NCBI GenBank assembly: GCA_035697145.1
Contig: DASSDL010000089.1
Span: forward strand, 1-47,960
Direction: 5' to 3'
Length of the DNA stretch: 47,960 nucleotides
Source: DASQUK01 sp035697145
GTDB lineage: Bacteria > Actinomycetota > Acidimicrobiia > Acidimicrobiales > VFJN01
The position numbers and the translations under genes are program-made. The notes beneath the pieces are model-generated. The model worked only from the letters and a program-made list of their open reading frames with translations, did not search any database and was not told the origin of the DNA. This document shows positions 1-8,409 of the stretch, in pieces; the stretch's first letter is position 1; every line of letters starts with the position of its first letter.

Positions 1-114
1 GCGAAGGGCCACCTTGCCCGCCGGTAACACGACGACCACCCGTTCGGGGGGCAACTCGCGCACGAAGACAGCGCCATCGATCGCGGCGAGCCGATCGCGG
101 AACTTCGCGACGGG
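1..114 (-). CDS. Possible partial gene at the window edge
   Basis: Read leftward, the frame is open from base 150 to base 1 and gives plausible protein, including FRDRLAAIDGAVFVRELPPE and a run of valines followed by PAGKVALR. No ATG is available; the GTG at 114 is the only obvious start, and a stop lies at 151-153. It would follow vapC on the same strand, 71 bp after the vapC stop. The product is not recognised and the gene leaves the window. Confidence 0.2.
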
Positions 115-185
115 CACCGACAGCGAGACGATGTAGGAGACCTTGACGGCCCGTCACCGTAGCTTCCTGAACACGCGTGGGCCTG

Positions 186-569
186 TCAGCTGCGGAGGAC
201 GACGATCGGGCACACAGGGCCCGGAGCGGCGGCCAGTCGTCGGTCAGCCGTCACCAGCTCGCCGCCAATGGCTTCCGCCAGCGCGACATAGGTCGCGTCG
301 TACGCCGTCATGTTCTCACGAAGCTCCCACGCTCGGCCGAGAAGGCCGACGGCGGCGAACCGACGGATCCCGAGTCGCATCCAAGCCGCGAGCGCCGCCC
401 GAGCCTCGGCCTCGCCGACCGTTCGGCGAAGCACCTGAACCCGCAGGCTGTTCGCGACCTCAGAGTCGGCGAGGTGCGGAACGGCGACCGACTCCGACGC
501 CAGCGTTCGGCGGGCATCGCCGTCGTTGAGCAACGCAAGCACGGCGGCGGAGGCGTCGAGCACGATCAC
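186..569 (-). CDS. vapC: VapC-type PIN-domain toxin
   Basis: A 127-residue PIN-domain protein, the usual VapC length. Such toxins are Mg-dependent ribonucleases that cut tRNA or rRNA. The first acidic residue is in MIVLDASAAVLALL (Asp5). A conserved Glu lies in the DSEVANSLR helix, and the later acidic pair is in TAYDATYVALAEAIGGELVTADRRL (shown in part as YDATYVALAE and TADRRL). The start is GTG at 569-567, which overlaps the vapB stop as GTGA, so the pair is translationally coupled. The family assignment is strong. The RNA target cannot be read from the sequence. Confidence 0.88.
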   Translation of the reverse strand: MIVLDASAAVLALLNDGDARRTLASESVAVPHLADSEVANSLRVQVLRRTVGEAEARAALAAWMRLGIRRFAAVGLLGRAWELRENMTAYDATYVALAEAIGGELVTADRRLAAAPGPVCPIVVLRS

Positions 570-787
570 CGCCGGGCGCGACCGGCGTCCAGGTCGGCGA
601 CGACATCGTCGGCGGAGACGCCGAGATCCGGAAGGTCGCCGAGCAGCGCCGGATTGTCGGCTCGCCTGGCGATCTCAGCCAGCTCACGGACGGCAAATGC
701 TGAGACCGACAGGCCTTCCCTCGTGGCGAGCGCGCGGAGCCGTAGACCGACCTCGTCGGGGACATCGCGTAAGTACAACGTCTTCAT
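566..787 (-). CDS. vapB: VapB-type ribbon-helix-helix antitoxin
   Basis: A 73-residue antitoxin that should bind VapC with its C-terminus and DNA with its N-terminus. The N-terminus MKTLYLRDVPDEVGLRLRAL has the short beta strand plus helix of an Arc/MetJ-type fold, and the acidic tail has VSADDVVADLDAGRARR. The ATG at 787 is preferred over an upstream extension because the domain starts there and the extension runs through the promoter. The stop overlaps the vapC GTG by 4 bp. A perfect inverted repeat at 809-825 lies just upstream and is the likely autoregulatory operator. Confidence 0.85.
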   Translation of the reverse strand: MKTLYLRDVPDEVGLRLRALATREGLSVSAFAVRELAEIARRADNPALLGDLPDLGVSADDVVADLDAGRARR

Positions 788-808
788 GTGGCATAATGCT
801 AGCACAGA

Positions 809-825
809 TGTCGCATATTGCGACA
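809..825. promoter_or_regulatory. vapBC operator palindrome
   Basis: TGTCGCA-TAT-TGCGACA is a perfect 7-bp inverted repeat with a 3-bp centre. It lies 22 bp upstream of the vapB ATG and overlaps the probable promoter; a -10-like TAGCAT or CATTAT follows on the minus strand. VapBC complexes normally repress their own operon through such sites. The role is inferred from position. Confidence 0.6.
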
Positions 826-830
826 GTCGA

Positions 831-1193
831 TCAGCTGGGTGGTCCCCACCCGCCACCGCCAGGTGTCAGCATCCGGACCACGTCGCCGGACCGAAGTCTT
901 ACGGTGCACTTGTCTCGTAGTCGCTGCGCCTGCCCCTCGTTCCCGCCCGGTAGCAGCCAGTTCTCGCCGACAGCCCCAGGCTCCCCACCCCACAGCCCCC
1001 AGGGCCGGGACACCCGGCGCTCGGTGATGAGCGACACCGTGCAGTCCTCCAGCACCTGCAGATCCCGTTCGATCCCCTCGCCCCCCTGTGCCCGACCCTC
1101 GCCGCCGCTCCCCCGCCGCAACCGGTAGCGCAGAACTCGCAACGGGAATGTCCGCTCCAACGCCTCGATCGGCGTGTTCCTCGTGTTGGTCAT
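831..1193 (-). pseudogene. hyuB: Detached 3' end of hydantoinase B (hyuB)
   Basis: An open frame of 120 codons that matches the C-terminal part of HyuB. It begins exactly at the 11-bp core (1183-1193) and ends in MLTPGGGGWGPPS. It aligns with the tail of the hyuB at 32848-34479 with about 15 differences over 120 residues by eye, including a shared VSRPWGLWGGEPGA. It has no HyuB N-terminus, and its apparent ATG lies inside the core. The simplest reading is that this is the host gene's original 3' end, cut off by the element and stranded. It would be restored on precise excision. Confidence 0.8.
1183..1193. other. Left attachment core of the integrated element
   Basis: GTGTTGGTCAT is repeated exactly at 33296-33306. 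To its left is hyuB tail sequence, and to its right element sequence leading into the serine recombinase. Joining the outer flanks of the two copies recreates a continuous hyuB reading frame (GVHTG-MTNT-RNTPIEALE). The rebuilt site has GGCGTG and CACGCC placed symmetrically around the core, as expected of a serine-integrase attB. Confidence 0.7.
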
Positions 1194-1214
1194 GAGTATT
1201 ACTATTTGACACCA

Positions 1215-2726
1215 ATGACCGCTCAGGCGCTCGTTCCGACCATCCTCTACATCCGGCAGAGCGTGACCAGGGAAAAGTCGGAGTCGATCGCGATGCAGAT
1301 CGAAGTGTGCACCGAGGCCGCTCCCCGGTTGGGTGCCGAGATCATTGAGACTCTGGTCGAACCGCCGAGCACCTCGGGCTACAAGAACCGAGGCAGGGAT
1401 CGCGCGAAGTTCCTCGACCTGCTCGATCGCATCCGGAACGGCGAGGCTCGAGCGGTGATGGCGTACCGCTCGGATCGGCTGTCACGAGGTGGCGGGCCGG
1501 GGTGGGCGCCGCTGTTCGACGCTTTCGACGCCGCGGGGTGGGACCCGGACCGGGCGGTGCTGACTCCGAGCGGATGGATGAGTGAGTTCGAGATCGGCAT
1601 CCGGGCGACGATGGACCGCGAGGAGTCCAAGAAGCTGTCAGGGCGCATGCTTGACACCCGCGCGCGCGAGGCTCGCGCGGGCAAGCCCCGGGTCGGGGGA
1701 CGTCGGCCGTACGGCTACTCGTGCTCGGGCGTCGACCGGGAGGGGTGCAGGGTGCCCGACTGCCCCCACGACGGCACGATGAGCATCATCCCGACCGAGG
1801 CGGCGATCGTTCGCGAGGTCGCCGACCGGGTGTTGGCCGGTGAGTCGATGTGGTCGCTGACCAAGGATCTCGACGCCCGTGGTGTCCCCACCCTCACCGG
1901 CGCAGGGTGGGCCCCGAGCGTCCTGACGATGATCCTCCGCAAGCCCCGGATCGCTGGGTTGCGAGCGCACAACGGCACGGTCGTGGCCGAGGGCGCCTGG
2001 CCCGCGATCTTGGAGCGCGATCTGTGGGAGCGGCTTTGCATGGTGTTGGACAACCGGCAGACGGCGGGAGCGCGGCGTCGCAACAACAGCCGGAGCTACT
2101 TGCTGGTGGGCTATCTGTTCTGTGGGCGCTGTGGGGCCAAGCTCCGCTCGGTGCAGAAGCAGTACGTACGGCGCGACCCCGGCTCGGGAGCGAAGCGTGC
2201 TGTCACGAAGCGGGCGTACGCCTGCCGGAAGGGGCCAGCGCTCGGCGGCTGCGGGGCTCTCACGACAGTCGCCGAGCCGGTCGAGGACGAGGTCAAGCAG
2301 TACGTGATCGGCAAGCTCGGTGATCCCAAGTACCGCCACCAGCTCTTGCAACTGGCCCAGAGCGAGGACGACGAGTCAACCAGTCTCGCCGACCGACTGG
2401 CTGACCTGGAGGCCCAACGGGACATGCTGCTCGACCTGTACCTCGACAAGAAGGTCGCCAAGGCGACCTACGAGCGGCGCTACGAGTCGCTGACCGAGAC
2501 CATCGAGGCACTGCATCACAAGGTGTTCAGTCGCCAGTCGGACCCTTCACTCCAGCTCCTGCCGATCAGCGTCGGCGAGCTCACCGCGTTGTGGGCTGAG
2601 CGCGACGTCATCTTCAGGCGACAGCTCGTCGACCTGGTCCTCGATCGTGTCGTCGTGCACCCGCCACCGAAGAAGGGCCCGCGCTTCGACCCCGACCGGT
2701 TGGAGTGGCATCCGAAGCAGCGGTAG
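1215..2726 (+). CDS. Large serine recombinase (integrase)
   Basis: A 503-residue site-specific recombinase that should integrate and excise the element. The N-terminal resolvase domain has the catalytic serine in LYIRQSVTREKSES (Ser16) and the arginine motif MAYRSDRLSRG. A recombinase domain follows (GRRPYGY, then IVREVADRVLAGES, then LRKPRIAGL). The zinc ribbon has Cys pairs in FCGRCGAKLRS and YACRKGPALGGCGA. A coiled-coil region (SLADRLADLEAQRDMLLDLY) and a C-terminal tail complete it. ATG 1215 is chosen over TTG 1206; no clear ribosome site precedes it, so it may be leaderless. Its place beside the left core supports this element's own integrase. A recombination directionality factor was not recognised. 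Confidence 0.92.
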   Translation: MTAQALVPTILYIRQSVTREKSESIAMQIEVCTEAAPRLGAEIIETLVEPPSTSGYKNRGRDRAKFLDLLDRIRNGEARAVMAYRSDRLSRGGGPGWAPLFDAFDAAGWDPDRAVLTPSGWMSEFEIGIRATMDREESKKLSGRMLDTRAREARAGKPRVGGRRPYGYSCSGVDREGCRVPDCPHDGTMSIIPTEAAIVREVADRVLAGESMWSLTKDLDARGVPTLTGAGWAPSVLTMILRKPRIAGLRAHNGTVVAEGAWPAILERDLWERLCMVLDNRQTAGARRRNNSRSYLLVGYLFCGRCGAKLRSVQKQYVRRDPGSGAKRAVTKRAYACRKGPALGGCGALTTVAEPVEDEVKQYVIGKLGDPKYRHQLLQLAQSEDDESTSLADRLADLEAQRDMLLDLYLDKKVAKATYERRYESLTETIEALHHKVFSRQSDPSLQLLPISVGELTALWAERDVIFRRQLVDLVLDRVVVHPPPKKGPRFDPDRLEWHPKQR

Positions 2727-2874
2727 CCGTTCGCAGTACCCGCAAGAACCTCGCCAGCGTCTCGGGCGACAGATCGCGGACGCCGGCAGCGGCATCGATG
2801 CGGCGCGCCTTCCGAACCCAGGGATGCAGCTCGGCCTCCGGAACGTCATCGCCGGATCGCGACGTCGTCGGCAC
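2614..2874 (-). CDS. Small hypothetical protein, uncertain
   Basis: An 86-codon frame opposite the end of the integrase. Its first half reads like protein (AELHPWVRKARRIDAAAG, then LSPETLARFLRVLRTATA, predicted helices). The last third becomes Arg/Gly-rich and lies antisense to the integrase, which looks like shadow. It follows the DUF2637 gene on the same strand, 78 bp after its stop. It may be a real short gene or a remnant of one. No family is recognised. Confidence 0.25.
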   Translation of the reverse strand: MPTTSRSGDDVPEAELHPWVRKARRIDAAAGVRDLSPETLARFLRVLRTATAASDATPTGRGRSAGPSSVAGARRHDRGPGRRAVA

Positions 2875-2952
2875 GCCCGGCTGCGAGCGGTCATTGGCCC
2901 CGCTGGAACGGACCCGGCGGTTCCCGTCGGCGATCAGGTGACCTTCTCCCGA

Positions 2953-3729
2953 TCAGCGCGCATCGACGCGGACCTGTTGCATCAGCAGCTCGTAGGAAAG
3001 CAGCAGCGCCACCGGCGGCCACGCCGCCACGAGCCGGCCGATCAGCGTGGCCTCCGCGGCGGCGACGTTGGCAGCGAGCGAAGCAGTCAAGCCAAGCAGC
3101 AACGCCGCCCAGCCCAGCGCACCGGCCGATTGACCCGCACGGCGGCGCACAAGCATGGTCCGCGAGGCCACAAGAACGAGCCCGTCGACGCTCACCGGAA
3201 GGAGCCACGCCCGCCAATCCTCGCCTGCCATCTCCGCCAGCGACCGCTGGTGGTCATACGAGGCGACGGCCGCCACGAGGGCGACCGCGATCACGGCAAG
3301 CACGGTTGTGCGTGCGGTGCCGCCGGCCGCCGTCGCGCCCGGCACGAGGTCATGGCGTCGGGGATCGGCATGCCGATCGGCAAACGAAGACTGCGGCGGC
3401 CGCGTGTCCGCCTGCCGATCGGCACCGTCGGACCCAACGGCATGCCCAGCCGGCATGGGATGCGCCGCATCCGCCGACGCCCCCATGCCTCCTGCCCCGT
3501 CGCGGTCGAGACGCGCTTCGATGATGCGCTGACTCCCCCACCGAGCGGAACGATTGAACATGGCACCGAGAGCCACGCCGCTGAGCGGTGCTCCGCCAGC
3601 GACGCTGGCCAGGTAAGTACCGCGGGCCGCCGCCTGTCGGTCTGTGGCTGTGGGCCACGCATCCTCGGTGTCGCCCGCATCTACTGCCCCCTCCGAGCGC
3701 GCGCCGCTGCCCAGCGGATGGACGCTCAC
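2953..3729 (-). CDS. DUF2637 membrane protein with N-terminal winged-helix-like region
   Basis: A 258-residue protein of the DUF2637 type, common on actinobacterial integrative elements next to replication and transfer genes; some relatives are linked to plasmid spreading. Residues about 30-75 look like a helix-turn-helix (APLSGVALGAMFNRSARWGS). A hydrophilic linker follows, then four membrane segments starting near TVLAVIAVALVAAVASYDHQ and including WLLPVSVDGLVLVAS and PPVALLLSYELLMQ. The GTG at 3729 overlaps the upstream sigma-like gene's stop as GTGA, so it is preferred over TTG 3750. A frameshifted paralogue lies at the other end of the element (31482-32467). Confidence 0.75.
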   Translation of the reverse strand: MSVHPLGSGARSEGAVDAGDTEDAWPTATDRQAAARGTYLASVAGGAPLSGVALGAMFNRSARWGSQRIIEARLDRDGAGGMGASADAAHPMPAGHAVGSDGADRQADTRPPQSSFADRHADPRRHDLVPGATAAGGTARTTVLAVIAVALVAAVASYDHQRSLAEMAGEDWRAWLLPVSVDGLVLVASRTMLVRRRAGQSAGALGWAALLLGLTASLAANVAAAEATLIGRLVAAWPPVALLLSYELLMQQVRVDAR

Positions 3730-4418
3730 GCTCGCTGCCGCCGGCGACAAGCCTCAGGTGCCCACCAGGCGACCCAGGCAGCCTCTGCCCGCTGGCGACG
3801 CTTCTTGGCCGCTTCGTAGCGGAGCCCGATTCGTCGGGCGACCTCGGGCAAGGTGCGACCGGCGATGCGGGTGTCGAAGATCAACCGGGCTTCTTGCTCG
3901 GTGAGCACCCTGGCGTCGACGGCGGACGCCAAGAGCGCGCCAGGTGACAGCTCCGGACCGCGCTCATGAGGTGCAACCTCCGCGTTGTGCTGCGCGTGGC
4001 CGGTCCACGTGCGGTGCGCTGCCACGGCACGGCGGAGTCGACGGGTGGGTAGAGCAAGCAGGTTCTCGGCGACGTGAAGATGATGCTGCGCGGTGTCGTA
4101 GCTGACGACTGCCTCGTAGAGCGCGCCGACCATGACGGCGAGGGCTTCTTGGCGGTCGAGCGAGGGCGCGTGCCGGACTATCCGACGGCGCAGCCCGGGT
4201 AGCAGACAGGTGGCCAGGACACCGAACGCCCGGGCATCGGCCTGAACCAGGCGGACGAGAGCACCGAGCAGCTCGTCCTGGCGTGGTTGGCTAGCCGCCC
4301 GCAGCTCCGAACGCAGGTCGTGGTAGGCCAAGTCGACGAGTGCGGGTTCCCGCTGCGTCCAGGCGTCCCATCGGGCGCGGGTTGGTGTGATTCGTTCGAG
4401 CGCGACTTCGAGGCTCAC
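3726..4418 (-). CDS. Sigma-70 region-4-like DNA-binding protein
   Basis: A 230-residue protein whose C-terminal third looks like a sigma region 4: LTEQEARLIFDTRIAGRTLPEVARRIG, seen here as LTEQEARLIF and LPEVARRIGL, then RYEAAKKRRQRAE. The N-terminal part is helical and has no clear region 2, so it may be an element regulator and not a true sigma factor. GTG 4418 is chosen because a GGGAGG lies 5 bp upstream; an in-frame GTG at 4454 would place that ribosome site inside the gene. It overlaps DUF2637 by 4 bp, forming a two-gene operon that diverges from the relaxase. Confidence 0.6.
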   Translation of the reverse strand: MSLEVALERITPTRARWDAWTQREPALVDLAYHDLRSELRAASQPRQDELLGALVRLVQADARAFGVLATCLLPGLRRRIVRHAPSLDRQEALAVMVGALYEAVVSYDTAQHHLHVAENLLALPTRRLRRAVAAHRTWTGHAQHNAEVAPHERGPELSPGALLASAVDARVLTEQEARLIFDTRIAGRTLPEVARRIGLRYEAAKKRRQRAEAAWVAWWAPEACRRRQRA

Positions 4419-4582
4419 GGGATCCTCCCGGTGCAGGGGCCGGTACGGGGTCACCCACCCCCACTAGGCCCGTCAGCAACCGAAAACTCACACGCGTCGA
4501 TGAGGAATCTCGGTCGGCGACGGGCGGGATCAAGCGAGATGTGGGTCGTCACGCCGTACTAAGGCGTCCGAACCGGCGGTTC

Positions 4583-4828
4583 TTCTCGCTGCAGCGCGAG
4601 AAAACCTGGGTGCCCGCTCCCGACGTAGGTCCCGACCTTCGTCCCCGCCACAGGCCCACCGACGTCCCGACCACCGCCGCCGGACCCGACACAACCCGCG
4701 ACCCGAGCCGCGTCCGTCGACACGCGTCCGTCGACACGCGACCGACACAGATCGCGTGTCCCGATCCGCCGCGCGACCGCGCCGATATCACCCCGAACTC
4801 ACGAACGCTATTTCAACCCTCCGGGTTG
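4583..4828. other. Candidate origin of transfer upstream of the relaxase
   Basis: The divergent region between the sigma-like gene and the relaxase is about 430 bp and carries structured DNA. There is an inverted repeat TTCTCGC/GCGAGAA with a 6-nt loop (4583-4602). There are two tandem copies of CGCGTCCGTCGACA (4709-4736). There is a TCAACCC/GGGTTGA hairpin (4812-4828) just before the ribosome site. MobF relaxases usually nick beside such repeats close to their own gene. The hairpin next to the ribosome site could instead control translation. No nic site is recognised. Confidence 0.35.
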
Positions 4829-4846
4829 AGAAGGGAGCGCGGCGTC

Positions 4847-7800
4847 GTGGCGTGGTTCGCGGTGATGGGCGCCGAATCGGTCGAATACCACGAGCAGACC
4901 GTGCTGGGCCGGGCCGACGACCACCCGGGCCAGGCACTGGACTACTACGGGTCGCGGGGCGAGACGCCCCTGCGTTGGGGCGGCGCCGGCGCCGCCCGCC
5001 TCGGCCTGCACGGCGAGGTGACGCCCGAGGCCTACCGGTTGGCGTTCGGCCCCGGCGGGTTCCGGGACCCGCTCACCGGCCAACAGCTCGTGCGCACGAC
5101 CCGGCCCGGCTTCGAACTGGTGGTTTCCGCGCACAAGTCCCTGTCGCTGTTGGGCGTTGTGGGCCGCGCGGACGACATGCACACCATCTTGGACGCCGAA
5201 ACCTCCGGCACCATGGACTACCTCGGCACCTGGATGCAGGCCCGCGGTGGCCGCCGCGGGCGCGCTGCCACGGCAACCCCGACCAGTGGCCTCGTCTACG
5301 CGGTGACCCGGCACGCGACCTCGCGGTTGGGTGACCCGGCCCTGCACGACCACGTGCTCATCGCCAACGTGTGCGAGATGCTCGACGCCAAGGGCGGCCA
5401 CAAGGCCCTGTACTCGGCGGTGGTACGGGACATGGCAGAAGCGGCCGCCATGGCCGGCCGGATCCGGTCGGCGGCCAGGGCTGTCGAGTTGGGCTACGCC
5501 ATCGAGCTCGACCCCGGCGAGTCCGGTCGGGCCCGGGACTGGCGCATCGCTGGGATCCCGGCGGAGGCGTGTGAGATCTTCTCCAAACGCTCCGACCAGA
5601 TCGCCGACTACCTCGCCGAGAGGGGCTACACCGGTTACCGGGCCCGCAACGTCGCCGCCCGCCATAGCCGGCCCGTCAAGCGCGGCACCGGCGTGGAGGA
5701 GCTTATGCCCCGCTGGATTGGCGAGCTGGAAGCCCACGGCTGGAGCGTCGAACGCGTCGCCGCCTCCCTCGACCTCGCCCGCCAACGCTGCGTCGGTCTC
5801 GCCCGGCCACTGTCGGACCCCCAGATTCACCGGCTCGCGACGGACCTGCTGGACCCACAGGGCGCGTTCATGGCCCGTTGCAAGGTGTTCGACCGCGCCC
5901 GCCTGGTCGCCGAGATCGCCCCTCGCCTTTACGGCCACCACCCCCGCGAGCTCGACCGGGTTGTCGACCGGATCCTCGCATCCGAGCTGGTCGTACCACT
6001 CATTGGCATCGGCCGCGTGCGAGAGCAGCCGTATGCCTCCGCCGCGGTGCTCGCCACCGAACACACCATCGCCGACACCATCGAACGACTCATCGACCAG
6101 CCCGGCCCCGCCCTCGATCGCGGTCTTGCGGAGCGAGTCATTGGTGCGAAACAGGTGGTGATCAACAATTTCCTGAGCGCTGGACAGCGCCAGACCGTCG
6201 CCCGCATCTGCAGCTCGGGCCGAGCAGTCGATGTGGTCGTCGGCGTGGCCGGGTCAGGCAAGACCACCGCCCTCGAGGTGGCCGGCTCCGCATACGAGAC
6301 CGCGGGCTACCGCGTGCTCGGCACCGCCACCAGCGGCCAGGCAACCCGCACGCTCGGCCACGAATCGGGCATGCCTGCCCGCACGATGCGATCCCTGCTC
6401 CACCGCCTCGACCACGGACAGCTCACCCTGGACCCGCGGACGATCGTGGTCCTCGATGAGGCCAGCATGACCGCGGATGCCGATCTGGCTCGGCTCGTGC
6501 TCAGCGTCGAGCGAGCCGGCAGCAAGCTGGTCATCGTCGGCGATCCCCGCCAGCTGAGCGCGGTCGGGCCGGGCGGCGCGCTGCACGCCGCGCTGGAGCG
6601 GCACCCCGAGATCGTCACGACCCTCCGGGCGAACCTGCGCCAACGCGACCCCGCCGAGCGGGTCGCCCTCGACCACCTCCGCGACGGCGACCTGGAGACC
6701 GCCATCGACTTCTACGCCACCAACCGGCGCGTCCACATCGCCCCGACCCGCGTCGAGGCGCTCGCGGCGATGGTCGACGCCTGGGCCGCCGATACCGCGG
6801 CCGGGCACGACACGCTGATGCTCTCCTGGCGTCGCGCCAGTGTCGCCGACCTCAACCGCCTGGCCCGCGTCCGGGCCGAGCAACTCGGCTGGCTCACCGG
6901 CCCGGACCTCGTGACACGCGACGGTCGCGGCTACGCCGTCGGCGACCTCATCGTCACCCTGGCCCCCAACCCCCGCGGCGAGCTCGTGACCAGCCAGCGC
7001 GGCAGGGTCGTCGCCACCGACCAGCAAGCCCAGACGCTCACAATGCACACCGACGACGGCCGGCGGGTCGTCCTCACCGGCGCCGAGATCGACAAGGACC
7101 ACCTCGACCACGGCTACGCGCTCACCGTGCACCGCGAACAAGGCGACACCGCCGACCGCACCCACTGCCTCGCCGAAGGCGGCGGCCGCGAACTCGCGTA
7201 CGTCGCCATGTCCCGCGCCCGCGGCCCCAGCATCGTGCACGCCGTCGCCGACAACCTCGACCAGGCCATCGAGGACATCACCTACGACTGGTCGCTCGAA
7301 CGCAACCAGCGATGGATCAGCCGCACCGCGCAACCCGGCATCGACCCGGCCCTTCGTCTGCTGCCCACCGATCCCGCAGCCAAGCGGGCACGGCTCGTCG
7401 CAGAGCTGGCCGCAATGGACCGGCTCGGCCCGCCCAGGGTGCGCGCTGACCTCACCGCGGCACGCCAGGACCTCGACCGGTTGCGCCGATCCGCCCAAGA
7501 TCTCGACCGTGGGACTGGTCGGTGGGCCCACACCCCGGCTGGCCGAGCCGCCCGCCAACTCGACCAGGCCCGTCAAGAACGACGGACCGCCGAGCGCCGC
7601 GCCCAACTCGCAGAGGGGCGACGTGAACGGCACCACTGGCGTCGCCTCGTTCGAGTCGCTTCGTCCGCCGAAGCGCGCGCCCAACAGGACTGGATCACGC
7701 ACACCGCGCCGGTGGCCGAGGGACTCGACCGCGGGATCACCACCGCGGAGCACCGCGTCGCCGACCTCGAGGGCCAGGCAGCCTTCCGCGGCCGCTGGCT

Positions 7801-8032
7801 CGAACAGCACCCCGACCTCGGTCGCCGCGTCGAGCACGTCCAACGCGAATTGCAGCGACTCGACAACCCGATCAGCGCCGAGCTGCTCGACCGACTCGAT
7901 GCCATCGGCCGCAGCCCCGCACCGGCGGCGACCAGAGCAATGGAACACGACGACACAGCGAAGGTGCGCGAGCGTCTCGACCGACTGCAGCGTGCCCGCA
8001 GCATCGCACCGCCGCCGGGCCTGTCGCTGTAA
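4847..8032 (+). CDS. MobF (TrwC/TraA-type) relaxase-helicase
   Basis: A 1061-residue conjugative relaxase fused to a superfamily 1 helicase. It should nick at oriT, stay bound to the strand and unwind it. Candidate catalytic tyrosines are Tyr14 in ESVEYHEQ and Tyr33/34 in ALDYYGSRGE. The metal-binding histidine triad is His156 (TRHATSR), His167 and His169 (ALHDHVLIAN). Helicase motifs include GVAGSGKTT near residue 466 and VVLDEASM near 534, with later motifs including YALTVHREQGDT and YVAMSRARG. The C-terminal 200 residues are Arg-rich and helical. GTG 4847 is chosen because AAGGGAG lies 9 bp upstream; the longer open frame has Pro/Arg-rich sequence with no domain. No coupling protein lies nearby. 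Confidence 0.9.
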   Translation: MAWFAVMGAESVEYHEQTVLGRADDHPGQALDYYGSRGETPLRWGGAGAARLGLHGEVTPEAYRLAFGPGGFRDPLTGQQLVRTTRPGFELVVSAHKSLSLLGVVGRADDMHTILDAETSGTMDYLGTWMQARGGRRGRAATATPTSGLVYAVTRHATSRLGDPALHDHVLIANVCEMLDAKGGHKALYSAVVRDMAEAAAMAGRIRSAARAVELGYAIELDPGESGRARDWRIAGIPAEACEIFSKRSDQIADYLAERGYTGYRARNVAARHSRPVKRGTGVEELMPRWIGELEAHGWSVERVAASLDLARQRCVGLARPLSDPQIHRLATDLLDPQGAFMARCKVFDRARLVAEIAPRLYGHHPRELDRVVDRILASELVVPLIGIGRVREQPYASAAVLATEHTIADTIERLIDQPGPALDRGLAERVIGAKQVVINNFLSAGQRQTVARICSSGRAVDVVVGVAGSGKTTALEVAGSAYETAGYRVLGTATSGQATRTLGHESGMPARTMRSLLHRLDHGQLTLDPRTIVVLDEASMTADADLARLVLSVERAGSKLVIVGDPRQLSAVGPGGALHAALERHPEIVTTLRANLRQRDPAERVALDHLRDGDLETAIDFYATNRRVHIAPTRVEALAAMVDAWAADTAAGHDTLMLSWRRASVADLNRLARVRAEQLGWLTGPDLVTRDGRGYAVGDLIVTLAPNPRGELVTSQRGRVVATDQQAQTLTMHTDDGRRVVLTGAEIDKDHLDHGYALTVHREQGDTADRTHCLAEGGGRELAYVAMSRARGPSIVHAVADNLDQAIEDITYDWSLERNQRWISRTAQPGIDPALRLLPTDPAAKRARLVAELAAMDRLGPPRVRADLTAARQDLDRLRRSAQDLDRGTGRWAHTPAGRAARQLDQARQERRTAERRAQLAEGRRERHHWRRLVRVASSAEARAQQDWITHTAPVAEGLDRGITTAEHRVADLEGQAAFRGRWLEQHPDLGRRVEHVQRELQRLDNPISAELLDRLDAIGRSPAPAATRAMEHDDTAKVRERLDRLQRARSIAPPPGLSL

Positions 8033-8409
8033 CGGAAGCGGCCGCTCGAGAACCGGGCCCAACGCGCGACCGCCAGCCGGTCGCACAGGTCTGCGCCTCG
8101 TTGAGACGTGCTAGGGGGTCGTCACGTGGCTCTAGCCCTGGCGCGAACTGGATGGCGGGTCGCAGCGACTTTGACAGTGGATGGGTCGCAGTGGCTCTGT
8201 CATTGACAGGGCACCACTCTGGCAGCAGAAGGGAAACGCCATCGAACTGCTCGTCGTGGCGATCCTCGCCATCGTGGGCGGCGGCACCCTCGCGCCCGGG
8301 GCCGACTGCGGAAGGTTCCACCCGAGTGCACACACTGTCCGGTGACGACCCCGGCAACGCCGACTCATACCGTCCTCACAGAAGCCGTCCCCCGCAGAAG
8401 GGGCACGCC
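8033..8409. other. Intergenic stretch after the relaxase with an inverted repeat and a possible small ORF
   Basis: This 377-bp stretch has no firm gene. It contains imperfect direct repeats of GGGTCGCAG and a 13-bp inverted repeat CTGTCA-T-TGACAG (8197-8209). At 8241-8345 a 34-codon frame encodes a membrane-like peptide (LLVVAILAIVGGGTLAPG) with AGAAGGG 7 bp upstream, but its first codon is ATC, with a GTG only five codons in. This may be a small membrane gene that has lost its start codon. Confidence 0.3.

Noticed and set aside
831..1193. The hyuB tail copy as an assembly duplicate
   Set aside because: The two tails differ at many nucleotides and about 15 residues, too many for an assembly repeat.
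3726..4454. GTG 4454 as the start of the sigma-like gene
   Set aside because: A GGGAGG with ideal spacing precedes GTG 4418, which would be buried in the coding region of the longer form.
6254..8086. Long minus-strand frame across the relaxase
   Set aside because: No domain, and the plus strand encodes a clear MobF helicase; codon bias explains the open frame.
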